Origin: an uncultured Lachnospiraceae bacterium
GTDB taxonomy: Bacteria > Bacillota > Clostridia > Lachnospirales > Lachnospiraceae
Length of the DNA stretch: 64,000 nt
Direction of reading: 5' to 3'
Assembly: GCA_947089905.1 (NCBI GenBank)
Contig: CAMUMG010000001.1
Coordinates: 186,001-250,000 of the forward strand
A model generated the notes under the pieces. The model saw only the letters and a list, made by a program, of their open reading frames with translations. It did no database searches and was not told the origin of the DNA. Within the stretch, counting starts at the first letter, position 1. Each line of letters begins with the position of its first letter. Of this stretch, positions 44,104 to 54,000 are shown piece by piece. The position numbers were made by a program, and so were the translations under genes.

Positions 44104-45405
44104 ATGAGAACAGTTGCAGTCATAGGAGGCGGTGCGGCTGGAATGATAGCCGCAATTATAGCCGCAAGAGAAGGTGCTAATGTTTTTATTGTAGAAAAGA
44201 ATGAAAAATTAGGAAAGAAATTATATATTACTGGAAAGGGACGCTGTAATCTGACTAACGCTTGTGAATCAGATATTTTTTTGGAAAACGTAATAACCAA
44301 TCCAAGATTTCTTTTTCCTGCAATAAAAAGTTTTGGAACAAAAGATACTATTCAATTTTTTGAATCGATTGGATTAAAGACCAAAATAGAACGTGGCAGA
44401 CGTGTTTTTCCACAATCGGATCATGCCTCTGATGTAATTTTAGCATTACAAAATGAATTGAAAAGACAAAAAGTTTCCATTCAACTTTCTTCAAAAGTAG
44501 AAAAAATTCTCTGTGTTGATCAAAGTGTAAAGGGAATTTTATTAGAAAACCATACAAAACTATCAGCAGATGCCTGTATTTTAGCAACAGGTGGACTTTC
44601 TTATCCTTCTACTGGATCAACAGGAGATGGATATGATATCGCCAAACAGTTAGGACATACTATTACAAACTTATATCCATCCTTAGTTGGAATCTATGTG
44701 AAAGAAGAATGGATTTCTCAATTAGAAGGACTTTCTTTAAAAAATGTAGGATTAAAAGTTATTGTGGAAGAAGTATATGAAACCACAAAGGGAACAAAAC
44801 AAAAAAAACTGATCCCAAAGAAAGTATTTTATGAAGATTTTGGAGAACTTCTTTTTACTCGCTTTGGAGTGAGTGGTCCAGTCATTTTAAGTGCAAGCAG
44901 TTATTTAGCACCCTATCTTTCTAAAGCCACCTTTTCGATTCATTTGGATTTAAAACCAGCTCTAACTTTAGAACAGCTAAATTTGCGGATTTTAAGGGAC
45001 TTTGATCAAGAAAAAAATAAACATTTTAAAAATGCCCTCGATAATCTCTTGCCACAGAAAATGATTAGGGTTATAATAGAACGTAGTATGATTTCTCCAG
45101 AAAGAAAAGTGAACCAGATTACTCGCAAGGAAAGGGAACACTTGGCAGAGTTGTTAAAAGACTTTTCTATTCAGATAAAAGAACTTGCTGGATATTCACA
45201 AGCAGTTATTACAAAGGGAGGAATTGCAGTCAAGGAAGTAGTTCCTGCTACTATGGAATCCAAACAGATTAAGGGATTATATTTTGCAGGAGAGATTTTA
45301 GATCTGGACGCTTTAACAGGAGGATTTAATCTTCAGATTGCATGGTCGAGCGGATATCTTGCAGGTAGACAAGCAGCAAGGGGAAATCAGGAATGGAAGG
45401 ATTAA
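44104..45405 (+). CDS. BaiN/HI0933-like FAD-dependent oxidoreductase
   Basis: A 433-residue flavoprotein of the HI0933/YhiN/BaiN family. The dinucleotide motif is VAVIGGGAAGMIAAIIAAREG, followed by the diagnostic KKLYITGKGRCNLTNAC, ILATGGLSYPSTGSTGDGYDIAKQLGH, DFGELLFTRFGVSGPVIL and the terminal GEILDLDALTGGFNLQIAWSSGYLAGR. The physiological substrate is not established for most members. The gene precedes cmk by only a few bases, a conserved neighbourhood. Confidence 0.9.
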   Translation: MRTVAVIGGGAAGMIAAIIAAREGANVFIVEKNEKLGKKLYITGKGRCNLTNACESDIFLENVITNPRFLFPAIKSFGTKDTIQFFESIGLKTKIERGRRVFPQSDHASDVILALQNELKRQKVSIQLSSKVEKILCVDQSVKGILLENHTKLSADACILATGGLSYPSTGSTGDGYDIAKQLGHTITNLYPSLVGIYVKEEWISQLEGLSLKNVGLKVIVEEVYETTKGTKQKKLIPKKVFYEDFGELLFTRFGVSGPVILSASSYLAPYLSKATFSIHLDLKPALTLEQLNLRILRDFDQEKNKHFKNALDNLLPQKMIRVIIERSMISPERKVNQITRKEREHLAELLKDFSIQIKELAGYSQAVITKGGIAVKEVVPATMESKQIKGLYFAGEILDLDALTGGFNLQIAWSSGYLAGRQAARGNQEWKD

Positions 45406-45412
45406 AAGACGA

Positions 45413-46096
45413 ATGAAACACTATAGTATAGCGATTGACGGACCAGCTGGAGCAGGGAAAAGCACCGTAGCAAGAGCAGTAGCAAAAGAACTTACTTTTA
45501 TTTATGTTGATACTGGAGCGATGTATCGAGCGATGGGATTATATCTATCAGAGTATTTTACTGATACCTCTAATATGGAACAGATAGCGAAAAAAGTTCT
45601 AAATGCAGAAATCTCTATCACGTATGAGAATGGGGAACAACAAGTTTTATTATTTGGAAAAAATGTCAATGATCAGATTCGCACACAAAAGGCAGGAAAT
45701 TTAGCATCTTTATTTTCTACTATCCCCGCAGTACGGACAAAATTAGTACAGTTACAGCAACAATTAGCGAAAAAAGAGAGTGTTGTGATGGACGGCAGGG
45801 ATATCGGTACAAAAGTACTTCCCAATGCCGATTTAAAAATATATTTAACTGCTACAACAAAAGAGCGCGCAAAACGACGTTTTGCCGAACTTTGTGACAA
45901 AGGAGTTTCTATTACATTAGACGAAGTAGAACAAGATATCATCAAACGAGATCAGTTGGATATGAATCGAACAGAATCTCCTCTTTGTCAGGCAGCAGAT
46001 GCCATCTATCTGGATTGTTCCAAGTTAGACGCTTGTGAAGTAACAAAACAGATTATAGAACGGTTTCAAGAAAGGAAAAAATCAGTTGCAGATTAA
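45413..46096 (+). CDS. cmk: Cytidylate kinase Cmk
   Basis: A 227-residue (d)CMP kinase. The P-loop is IDGPAGAGKSTVARAVA, then YVDTGAMYRAMGLY, MDGRDIGTKVLPNADLKIYLTA and RDQLDMNRTESPL, all diagnostic. ATG 45413 is chosen because GGAAGGA lies upstream and the family starts with this peptide. Its stop overlaps the TTG start of the IspH-S1 fusion by 11 bp, so the two are translationally coupled. Confidence 0.95.
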   Translation: MKHYSIAIDGPAGAGKSTVARAVAKELTFIYVDTGAMYRAMGLYLSEYFTDTSNMEQIAKKVLNAEISITYENGEQQVLLFGKNVNDQIRTQKAGNLASLFSTIPAVRTKLVQLQQQLAKKESVVMDGRDIGTKVLPNADLKIYLTATTKERAKRRFAELCDKGVSITLDEVEQDIIKRDQLDMNRTESPLCQAADAIYLDCSKLDACEVTKQIIERFQERKKSVAD

Positions 46097-48032
46097 GTTG
46101 GCAAAAACGGCTGGTTTCTGCTTTGGAGTAAAGCGTGCAGTAGATGCAGTATATTTAGAAGCAAGAACCAGTAAAAATCCTGTTTACACATACGGACCAA
46201 TTATCCATAATGAAACGGTAATCGAAGATCTTAAAAGACAGGGGGTCACGGTGATTCATTCCCTTGATGAATTGAATGGTCATAAGACGGGAACAATAAT
46301 CATTAGATCTCATGGAGTTTCTAAAAAGATCCAAGAGGAAATGGAAAAAACCGGACTTTGTGTGGTAGATGCTACGTGTCCGTTTGTAAAAAAAATTCAT
46401 AAAATCGTCAGTGAAACGAATGACGAACGTCAAATTATAATCATTGGTGATGCAAGTCATCCTGAGATAGAGGGAATTGTAGGATGGGCAAAAACGCCTG
46501 CAATTATAATAAAAGATCAGGAAGAACTTGAAAAAATAGGTGATATACCCTGTAAAAGATTGTTGATTGTCGCACAAACGACATTTAATTACAAGAAATT
46601 TGAGCAATTAGTTGAAATTTTTAGAAAAAAGGGGTATGATATACTTGTTTTTAATACGATATGTAATGCAACACAAACTCGCCAGCAAGAAACAAAACAA
46701 CTGGCAAAAGAATCGGACGCTATGATTATTATTGGCGGAACGCAAAGCTCAAATAGTAGAAAATTATTTGAGATTGCAAGCAAGGAATGTGAAAATACTT
46801 ACTATATACAGACACTAAAAGACCTAGACTTTTGTACAACAAAGTCCTTTTGTAAGGTAGGTATTACAGCAGGGGCATCCACCCCGAATAATATTATCAA
46901 GGAGGTTTATACCGTAATGTCAGAAAAAAGTTTTGAACAATTATTAAATGAGGAGTCATTAGTGAATGTCCATACGGGAGAAGTAGTGGAGGGAACAGTG
47001 ATTCGAGTCAAAGAAGAAGAAATTGTCTTAAATATAGGTTACAAGGCAGATGGAATTATTACAAGAAGTGAATATACAAACACTCCAAACGTAGATCTTA
47101 GAACACTCGTAAAAGAAGGAGATAAAATGAGTGCTAAAGTATTAAAGGTCAACGATGGAGAAGGGCAAGTCCTTTTAACCTATAAAAGACTCGCTGCAGA
47201 AAAAGGAAATAAAAAATTAGAGGAAGCTTTCAATAATAAAGAAGTTTTGAAAGCAAAAGTAACAGCTGTATTAGAAGGTGGATTAAGTGTTATTATCGAT
47301 GAAGCCAGAATTTTTATTCCTGCAAGTTTAGTATCTGATACGTATGAAAGAAATTTAGAAAAATACAAAGATCAGGAGATTGAATTTGTTATTAGCGAGT
47401 TTAATCCAAAGAGAAGAAGAATCATTGGAGATCGCAAACAACTCTTAGTTGCAAAGAAATTAGAACAGCAAAAAGCATTATTTGAGAAAATTAAAGTTGG
47501 TGATGTAGTAGAAGGTGCAGTAAAGAATGTAACTGACTTCGGTGCATTTATTGATTTAGGTGGAGCAGATGGTCTTTTGCATATTTCTGAAATGTCTTGG
47601 GGAAGAATTGAAAATCCAAAGAAAGTATTTAAGGTTGGAGATAGTGTAAAAGCTTTTATTAAAGATATTCAAGGCGAAAAAATTGCACTGAGCTTAAAGT
47701 TCCCAGATCAAAATCCTTGGAAAGATGCTGCTGAAAAATTTGCTGCTGGAACAGTGGTCAAAGGACATGTTGCACGTATGACTGATTTTGGTGCATTTAT
47801 TGAATTGACTCCTGGAATAGATGCCCTGCTGCATGTTTCTCAGATTGCAAAAGAACATATTGATAAACCATCCAATGTATTAAAGATTGGTCAGGAAATT
47901 GAAGCAAAAGTAGTTGAATTTAATAATGAAGAACACAAGATTAGTCTAAGTATTAAAGCTTTACTTACTCAAAAAGATGAGCAGACAAAACCGGATGAAA
48001 ATAGTGGAAACGATACCAAAGATCAAGAATAA
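46086..48032 (+). CDS. ispH: IspH (HMBPP reductase) fused to ribosomal protein S1-like domains
   Basis: A 648-residue fusion. Residues 1 to about 283 are the 4Fe-4S enzyme 4-hydroxy-3-methylbut-2-enyl diphosphate reductase of the MEP isoprenoid pathway, with its three cluster cysteines (AGFCFGVKRAV, VVDATCPFVKKI, NTICNATQTRQQE). The second half carries four S1 RNA-binding repeats (about 300-368, 385-455, 472-542, 557-627), the third and fourth being the best (VTDFGAFIDLGGADGLLHISEMSWG). The fusion is known in Clostridia. The start is TTG 46086 with AAAGGAAAA upstream, inside cmk. Why isoprenoid synthesis and mRNA binding are joined is not known. Confidence 0.95.
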   Translation: MQIKLAKTAGFCFGVKRAVDAVYLEARTSKNPVYTYGPIIHNETVIEDLKRQGVTVIHSLDELNGHKTGTIIIRSHGVSKKIQEEMEKTGLCVVDATCPFVKKIHKIVSETNDERQIIIIGDASHPEIEGIVGWAKTPAIIIKDQEELEKIGDIPCKRLLIVAQTTFNYKKFEQLVEIFRKKGYDILVFNTICNATQTRQQETKQLAKESDAMIIIGGTQSSNSRKLFEIASKECENTYYIQTLKDLDFCTTKSFCKVGITAGASTPNNIIKEVYTVMSEKSFEQLLNEESLVNVHTGEVVEGTVIRVKEEEIVLNIGYKADGIITRSEYTNTPNVDLRTLVKEGDKMSAKVLKVNDGEGQVLLTYKRLAAEKGNKKLEEAFNNKEVLKAKVTAVLEGGLSVIIDEARIFIPASLVSDTYERNLEKYKDQEIEFVISEFNPKRRRIIGDRKQLLVAKKLEQQKALFEKIKVGDVVEGAVKNVTDFGAFIDLGGADGLLHISEMSWGRIENPKKVFKVGDSVKAFIKDIQGEKIALSLKFPDQNPWKDAAEKFAAGTVVKGHVARMTDFGAFIELTPGIDALLHVSQIAKEHIDKPSNVLKIGQEIEAKVVEFNNEEHKISLSIKALLTQKDEQTKPDENSGNDTKDQE

Positions 48033-48055
48033 AACACAGTAGAAACAAAATGAAT

Positions 48056-48153
48056 GGAGCTGTTGCAAAATAAAATTTTTATACCGTGTATGGATAGAAA
48101 CTTATATAATCCCCACAATATCTGGTAGTTAAAATCTATTTTGTAACAGCTCC
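48056..48153. repeat. 98-bp element with 17-bp inverted repeats
   Basis: GGAGCTGTTGCAAAATA (48056-48072) is the inverted complement of TATTTTGTAACAGCTCC (48137-48153) except at one position (G-T). The 64-bp centre is AT-rich and has no ORF. Size and long terminal repeats suggest a miniature inverted-repeat element, although a transcript would fold as a long terminator-like hairpin. No clear target duplication is visible. Confidence 0.6.
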
Positions 48154-48212
48154 TAATTTGCCTTTTCATATAGTAAGAAATAATGAAAAATAGGAAGGTG
48201 CTGATATAATAT

Positions 48213-48989
48213 ATGACAGACAGTTATGAAGTTTTTAAAGAAAAGGTCTTTCAACTGACAAAGATTAATTTGAATGCCTATAAAGAGCGTCAGATGAAAC
48301 GTAGAATCGATTCCTTAATTGCTAAACATGGATATACTTCTTATATTTCCTATGTTGAAGCTCTAAAAAAAGACAAGAAACAGTTAGAAGAATTCATCAA
48401 TTATCTTACGATTAATGTTTCTGAATTTTACCGCAATCCAGAACAGTGGACTCTATTGGAAAGCTTAATTATGCCAGAAATCTTAAAAAAATCTCCTTCT
48501 CCAAAAATATGGAGTGCTGCTTGTTCTACAGGAGATGAGCCTTATTCGTTAGTTATGCTTTTGTCTAAGTTTATGCCACTAAACCGAATACATATCCTTG
48601 CAACCGATATTGATAAACAGGTAATAGCGAAGGCAAAACTTGGATTATATACTTCCAAAAGTTTAAAAGGACTTCCACAGGAATTTTTAAAAAAATACTT
48701 CCAACAGATCACACCAACAACTTTCCAGATTTCAGAGGACATTAAACGTTGTGTTGAGTTTAAGGAACATGATTTATTAAAAGACGCTTATCCAACCAAT
48801 TATGATTTAATTGTCTGTAGAAATGTATTAATCTATTTTACAGAAGAGGCTAAAAATGAAATTTATAGAAAATTTAATGGTTCATTACGTCAAGATGGAA
48901 TTTTGTTTGTTGGAAGTACCGAACAGATTATTCAGCCACAGACTTTAGGTTTTAAATCTTTTCGGTCATTTTTCTATAGAAAAGCTTAA
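48213..48989 (+). CDS. cheR: CheR-type protein-glutamate O-methyltransferase
   Basis: A 258-residue SAM-dependent methyltransferase of the CheR family, which methylates chemoreceptor glutamates. An N-terminal helical domain (YEVFKEKVFQLTKINLNAYKERQMKRRID) precedes the SAM fold with WSAACSTGDEPYSLVMLL, ILATDIDKQVIAKAK and DLIVCRNVLIYF. It stands apart from other chemotaxis genes here. AGGAAGGTG upstream is the likely SD. Confidence 0.92.
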   Translation: MTDSYEVFKEKVFQLTKINLNAYKERQMKRRIDSLIAKHGYTSYISYVEALKKDKKQLEEFINYLTINVSEFYRNPEQWTLLESLIMPEILKKSPSPKIWSAACSTGDEPYSLVMLLSKFMPLNRIHILATDIDKQVIAKAKLGLYTSKSLKGLPQEFLKKYFQQITPTTFQISEDIKRCVEFKEHDLLKDAYPTNYDLIVCRNVLIYFTEEAKNEIYRKFNGSLRQDGILFVGSTEQIIQPQTLGFKSFRSFFYRKA

Positions 48990-49015
48990 GAATAGAAACT
49001 GGAGGTATACAGGAT

Positions 49016-50026
49016 ATGGTTAAGGTTGCAGTGGATGCGATGGGAGGAGATAATGCCCCGGCAGAAATCATAAAGGGTGCAGTGGACGCTGCGATAGAGA
49101 ATCCCAAAATTAAAATCATTCTAGTTGGAAAACAGGAAAATCTTTCTATGGAGTTAAAAAAATATAACTATCCAAAAGAACGATTTGAGATTATAAATGC
49201 GGACGAAATCATAACCAATGAAGAACCTCCTGTCATTGCGATCCGTTCGAAAAAAAATTCGTCCATTGTAACTGCGTTAAATCTAGTAAAAAAAGGAGAA
49301 GCAGACGCTTTTATATCCGCCGGAAGTACAGGAGCTGTTTTGGTAGGAGCACAATTAATTATTGGACGAATTAAAGGAATTGAAAGAACACCTTTAGCTC
49401 CATTAATTCCAACAACACAGGGAGCTTCGCTTCTTGTAGATTGTGGAGCAAATGTAGACGCAAAACCTTCTCATCTAGTTCAATTTGCAAAGATGGGTTC
49501 TATTTATATGGAAAATGTTATTGGAGTAAAACGCCCTAAAGTGGGTATTGTAAATATCGGAGCAGAAGAAGAAAAGGGAAATTTATTAGTAAAAGAAACC
49601 TATCCTTTATTAAAACAATGTAAAGATATTCATTTTATTGGAAATGTAGAAGCAAGAGAAATTCCAAATGGGATAGCAGATGTAATTGTATGTGAAGCAT
49701 TTGTTGGAAATGTTATTTTAAAACTTTATGAAGGTGTAGCAGGTGCATTAATAAAACAGATAAAAAAAGGAATGACAAGTACTGTTCTTAGTACACTTGG
49801 AGCTGCTCTTGTCAAGCCTGCACTAAAGAAAACTCTTAAAGATTTTGATCTTTCCCAATACGGTGGAGCACCTATGTTAGGGTTAAATGGATTAGTAGTA
49901 AAAAGTCACGGAAGTTCTAATTCTATCGAAATTAAAAATTCGATTCTTCAATGTATTGCATTTAAAGAACAAGATATCAATCAAAAAATCCGTGCCAATT
50001 TAAGCAGCCAGTCAGATACAAAATAA
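49016..50026 (+). CDS. plsX: Phosphate acyltransferase PlsX
   Basis: A 336-residue peripheral membrane enzyme converting acyl-ACP to acyl-phosphate for phospholipid synthesis. Diagnostic blocks: VAVDAMGGDNAPAEIIKGAV, FISAGSTGAVLVGA, LLVDCGANVDAKPSHLVQFA, VGIVNIGAEEEKGN and VCEAFVGNVILKL. TGGAGG precedes ATG 49016. An acyl carrier protein gene follows after 5 bp, then rnc, smc and ftsY, the conserved Firmicutes order. Confidence 0.96.
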   Translation: MVKVAVDAMGGDNAPAEIIKGAVDAAIENPKIKIILVGKQENLSMELKKYNYPKERFEIINADEIITNEEPPVIAIRSKKNSSIVTALNLVKKGEADAFISAGSTGAVLVGAQLIIGRIKGIERTPLAPLIPTTQGASLLVDCGANVDAKPSHLVQFAKMGSIYMENVIGVKRPKVGIVNIGAEEEKGNLLVKETYPLLKQCKDIHFIGNVEAREIPNGIADVIVCEAFVGNVILKLYEGVAGALIKQIKKGMTSTVLSTLGAALVKPALKKTLKDFDLSQYGGAPMLGLNGLVVKSHGSSNSIEIKNSILQCIAFKEQDINQKIRANLSSQSDTK

Positions 50027-50031
50027 AGGAA

Positions 50032-50280
50032 ATGAAAGAGATGGAGCAAGAGATCGTTTTTGAAAAACTGAAACAAATCATTAGTGAAGTTTTTTCTATC
50101 CGCCCAGAAGATATTACAATGGAAACTACTTTTGTTAAAGAATTCGGAGCGGATTCGATGGATTTTTTGCAGATATTGATAAAAATAGAAGATGAATTTG
50201 ATATGGATATTACGACAGAAGAAATAAAATCCATCGAAACAGTTGCAGATATCGTTAAAAAGATAACCAATATTTATTAG
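50032..50280 (+). CDS. acpP: Acyl carrier protein
   Basis: An 82-residue acyl carrier protein. The 4'-phosphopantetheine serine lies in FGADSMDFLQILIKIEDEFDMDI (DSMD). It shows the usual helix bundle and acidic character. ATG 50032 and ATG 50041 are both possible; AAAGGA lies 3 nt before the first and 12 nt before the second. It sits between plsX and rnc and probably serves fatty acid and phospholipid synthesis. Confidence 0.93.
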   Translation: MKEMEQEIVFEKLKQIISEVFSIRPEDITMETTFVKEFGADSMDFLQILIKIEDEFDMDITTEEIKSIETVADIVKKITNIY

Positions 50281-50296
50281 ATGGGTATAGAAAAAG

Positions 50297-50330
50297 ACAC
50301 GGGCATTGCATAAAGTAATACCCGTGTTTT
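50297..50330 (+). terminator. Hairpin terminator between acpP and rnc
   Basis: ACACGGGCATT pairs with AATACCCGTGT (one C-A mismatch), followed by TTTT. It is short of T residues and probably gives partial read-through into rnc. Confidence 0.65.
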
Positions 50331-50358
50331 GATGTTTTTACAGAAGGGAGAATCGGAT

Positions 50359-51069
50359 ATGGATGAAGCAGAGAAATTAAGAAATTTGCAAAATATCATC
50401 CATTATACATTTAAGGATACTATACTGCTGCGGCAGGCACTAACTCATAGTTCTTTTTCTAATGAAGTGCGTTTAAAACGGTATCAAGATAATGAACGAT
50501 TAGAATTTTTAGGAGATGCTGTATTAGAGGTAACTACGAGTGAGTATCTTTATTTAGAGCATACAGAAATGAAAGAAGGAGAATTGACAAAACTTCGTGC
50601 AAGTATTGTATGTGAACCTTCACTAGCATTCTGTGCTAGATCAATCCAATTAGGAGATTATATTTATCTTGGAAAAGGCGAAGATGCAACTGGGGGAAGA
50701 CATAGAGATTCCATTCTTTCAGATGCCCTAGAAGCTTTAATTGGAGCAATTTATTTAGATGGTGGATTTGCCAGTGCGAAACAATTTATTGAAAATATAA
50801 TTCTAAATGATATGGAACACAAAAAGTTATTTTTTGACAGCAAAACAATTTTACAGGAAATTGTACAAAATGTCTATAAATCCAAACTCACATATGAATT
50901 AATTCGAGAAGAAGGGCCTGATCACTGCAAAAATTTTACTGTATTAGTTCGTATGGGGGCACAGGAATTGACAAACGGTTCTGGAAGAACAAAAAAGGCA
51001 GCAGAACAAGAAGCAGCTTATCACTCCATTTTATTGCTGAGAGAAAGACAAAAAAAGAGCGACAGTTAG
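50359..51069 (+). CDS. rnc: Ribonuclease III
   Basis: A 236-residue double-strand-specific endoribonuclease that processes rRNA precursors and structured mRNAs. The RNase III domain has ALTHSSFSNE and the catalytic ERLEFLGDAVLEV motif, with the second acidic site in DALEALIGAIYLDGGF. A dsRNA-binding domain ends the protein (KSKLTYELIREEGPDHCKNFTVLV...KKAAEQEAA). GAAGGGAGA lies before ATG 50359. smc follows after 15 bp. Confidence 0.96.
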   Translation: MDEAEKLRNLQNIIHYTFKDTILLRQALTHSSFSNEVRLKRYQDNERLEFLGDAVLEVTTSEYLYLEHTEMKEGELTKLRASIVCEPSLAFCARSIQLGDYIYLGKGEDATGGRHRDSILSDALEALIGAIYLDGGFASAKQFIENIILNDMEHKKLFFDSKTILQEIVQNVYKSKLTYELIREEGPDHCKNFTVLVRMGAQELTNGSGRTKKAAEQEAAYHSILLLRERQKKSDS

Positions 51070-51084
51070 GCACGGAGGAATGTT

Positions 51085-54000
51085 ATGTATCTAAAAAGCA
51101 TTGAAATTCAAGGCTTTAAATCATTTGCAAATAAAATTTCATTTGAATTTAAAAGTGGAATTACTGGAATTGTAGGTCCAAATGGAAGCGGAAAAAGCAA
51201 TGTGGCAGATGCAGTCAGATGGGTATTAGGAGAACAGAGTGCAAAACAGCTTCGTGGCGGAAATATGCAGGATATTATCTTTTCCGGAACAGAGCTTCGA
51301 AAACCTTTAGGTCTTGCCTATGTAGCAATTACGTTTGATAATTCCGATCATAAACTTTTGGTAGAATACGATCAAGTTACTGTTGCCCGTCGTGTCTATC
51401 GTTCTGGAGAAAGTGAATATTTGATCAATGGACATATTTGTCGATTAAGAGATGTTCAAGAATTATTTTTAGATACTGGTATTGGAAAAGAAGGCTATTC
51501 TATTATTGGACAAGGACAAATTGATAAAATTTTAAGCGGTAAACCAGAAGAGCGAAGAGAATTATTTGATGAGGCAGTTGGAATTGTAAAGTTTAAAAAA
51601 AGAAAATCAGCTGCCCAGAAAAATTTAGAAGAAGAACGACTTAATCTTGCCAGAATTTCAGATATTTTATCGGAATTAGAAAAACAGTTAGAACCACTGA
51701 AAAATCAATCGGATGTTGCAAAAGAATATTTAAAGCAAAAAGATCATTTAAAACAGTTAGAAGTAAATCAATTTTTACTTTTACAACAGAAAAATCATGA
51801 TGAAACCATACAGATACAAAAGCAGCTTTCTATTATAAACGGAGATCTTTTCGATACAAAGCAGTCTTATGATGCAACCAAACAAGAGTATGAACAATTA
51901 GAAAGACAATTAGAAGAAGATACAAATAATTTAGAAAAACAAAAACAAACGAAAAGTAATCTACTTTTAGAAGAACAAAAAGTTCAAGGGGATATTCAAA
52001 TTTTAAGAGAACAGATTACAGCGATTGAGCAAAATGAACAACTTAGTAAAAATAGAAAAGAAAAAGTTGGTGAGGAACTTTTTAACAAAAAGGAAGAGCT
52101 TACTAATTATATTAAAGAAAAAGAAGAGCTAGAAAGGCAATTAGATGAATTAGATGAAGTTCAATCACAGGCTTCTCAAGATTTACAACAAGTGAAAGAA
52201 GAAACGGAAAGATTAACAAAAGAAATTGACTTTTGTAATCAGGAAATCATTCGTTTATTAAAGGAAAGTAATACAACACATACAAAAATTCAGCATTATA
52301 AAACATTAGAGGAACAAAATAAAATTAAACATGCTCAACTTAACCAAAAGGTCTTGAGAAATAAAAGTGAAGAGGCTGTTATAGAACAGCAGTTAAAAGA
52401 AGCTAAAGAAAAACTACAGGAAGTATCGGAAACAATTTTACAACAGACATCTTTTGTAGAAGATAAAAAAAAGAAGTGCCTTGAAAATGAAAGAGAAATT
52501 TCTTTAGAAAATGAACAGTCTTCCAAAAATGAAAAAGAATATTTATCTCTTTATGCCAAACTAGATTCTCTTAAAAACTTAACCGAACGTTATAACGGAT
52601 ATGGAAACAGTATACGGCGCATTATGGAACAAAAAGATACTATCCCTGGAATTTTTGGTGTCACTGCCGATCTAATTCAAACAGAGAAGAGATATGAAAC
52701 AGCGATTGAAACAGCATTAGGTGCAAACATTCAAAATATTGTGACAAAAGATGAAGAAACAGCAAAAGAGTTAATTGGATTTTTAAAAAGAAATCAATTT
52801 GGACGTGCTACTTTTTTGCCCTTAACCAGTCTAACGATCAGTCGTTTTACAAAAGAAGATATATTGAAAGAATCAGGAGTAATTAACTTAGCAAGTCGAC
52901 TTGTTAAAATCAAGCCAGAGTTTCAAAAACTAGCTGATTTTTTACTTGGTCGAATTTTAGTAGTAGATACGATTCAACATGCACTTTCTATTGCAGGAAA
53001 ATATCAATATTCTTTAAGGATAGTAACATTAGAAGGAGAATTATTAAGCCCTGGAGGTTCCATCTCTGGAGGATCTTACCGAAATTCTAGTAATTTGTTA
53101 GGTAGACGAAGGGAAATCGATGAACTTTCTAAAGCTTGTGATAGACTTCAAAGAGAGTCTGAACAACAAAAATTAAAATTAGAAGAACTTCATATAAAAC
53201 AAAAAAAGTTAAAACAAGAAGAAGAAACACAATCCAAACAATTACAGGAACTTTACGTAATACAAAATACAGCTAAATGGAATGTAGAAAGAGAAGAAGA
53301 AAAACTTTTTGAAATTCAAAAAATATTTGGATCGATTCAAAATGAATTAAAGGAGTTAGAACAACAAACAGACGAATTTAAAAATACAATGCAACAATTA
53401 TCCCAAAATTTACAAGAATTTTCAAAAGACGAACTACTTAAAAAAGAAAGAATTATTCAGTTTACCAAAAATTTAGAACAAAAACGGGCAGAAGAAACGA
53501 AAAAAAGAGAACATATTTCGGAACTTCGAATTAAACTCTCCAGTTTAGAGCAAAATAGTGAATTTTTATCAGAAAATATAAAGAGAATACGGTTAGAAAT
53601 AGATAAGTTAACACAAGAGAAATCTGATATCTGTTTTTCACAAGAAAAGTCAAAAGAAGAAAGAGAAGAAAAACTTATATTTATCACACAAAAGCAATCT
53701 ATCTTAGAATTAAAGAAAAATAAAATTTTAGAATTTCAGGAACAGATTAAACAGACAGAAAGAAAAATGGAAACTTTGACATTAAACCATAAAAATTTCT
53801 TTCAAAAAAGAGAAGAGTTGTATGAAAGAATTTCCCAGTTGGATAAAGATGGATTTCGACTGCAAAGTCAGTTAGATAAGTTAAAAGAACAACTTGATAC
53901 GGAAATAGAATATCTTTGGGGAGAATATGAACTTTCTCCTTCAGCTGCGGCATTACTTCAAGACAATGTATACTCTAATCCTCAAAAACTAAAAAAAGAA

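Noticed and set aside
46155..46607. 150-codon minus-strand ORF opposite ispH
   Set aside because: Antisense shadow of a well-identified gene; composition is atypical for a protein and no SD is present.
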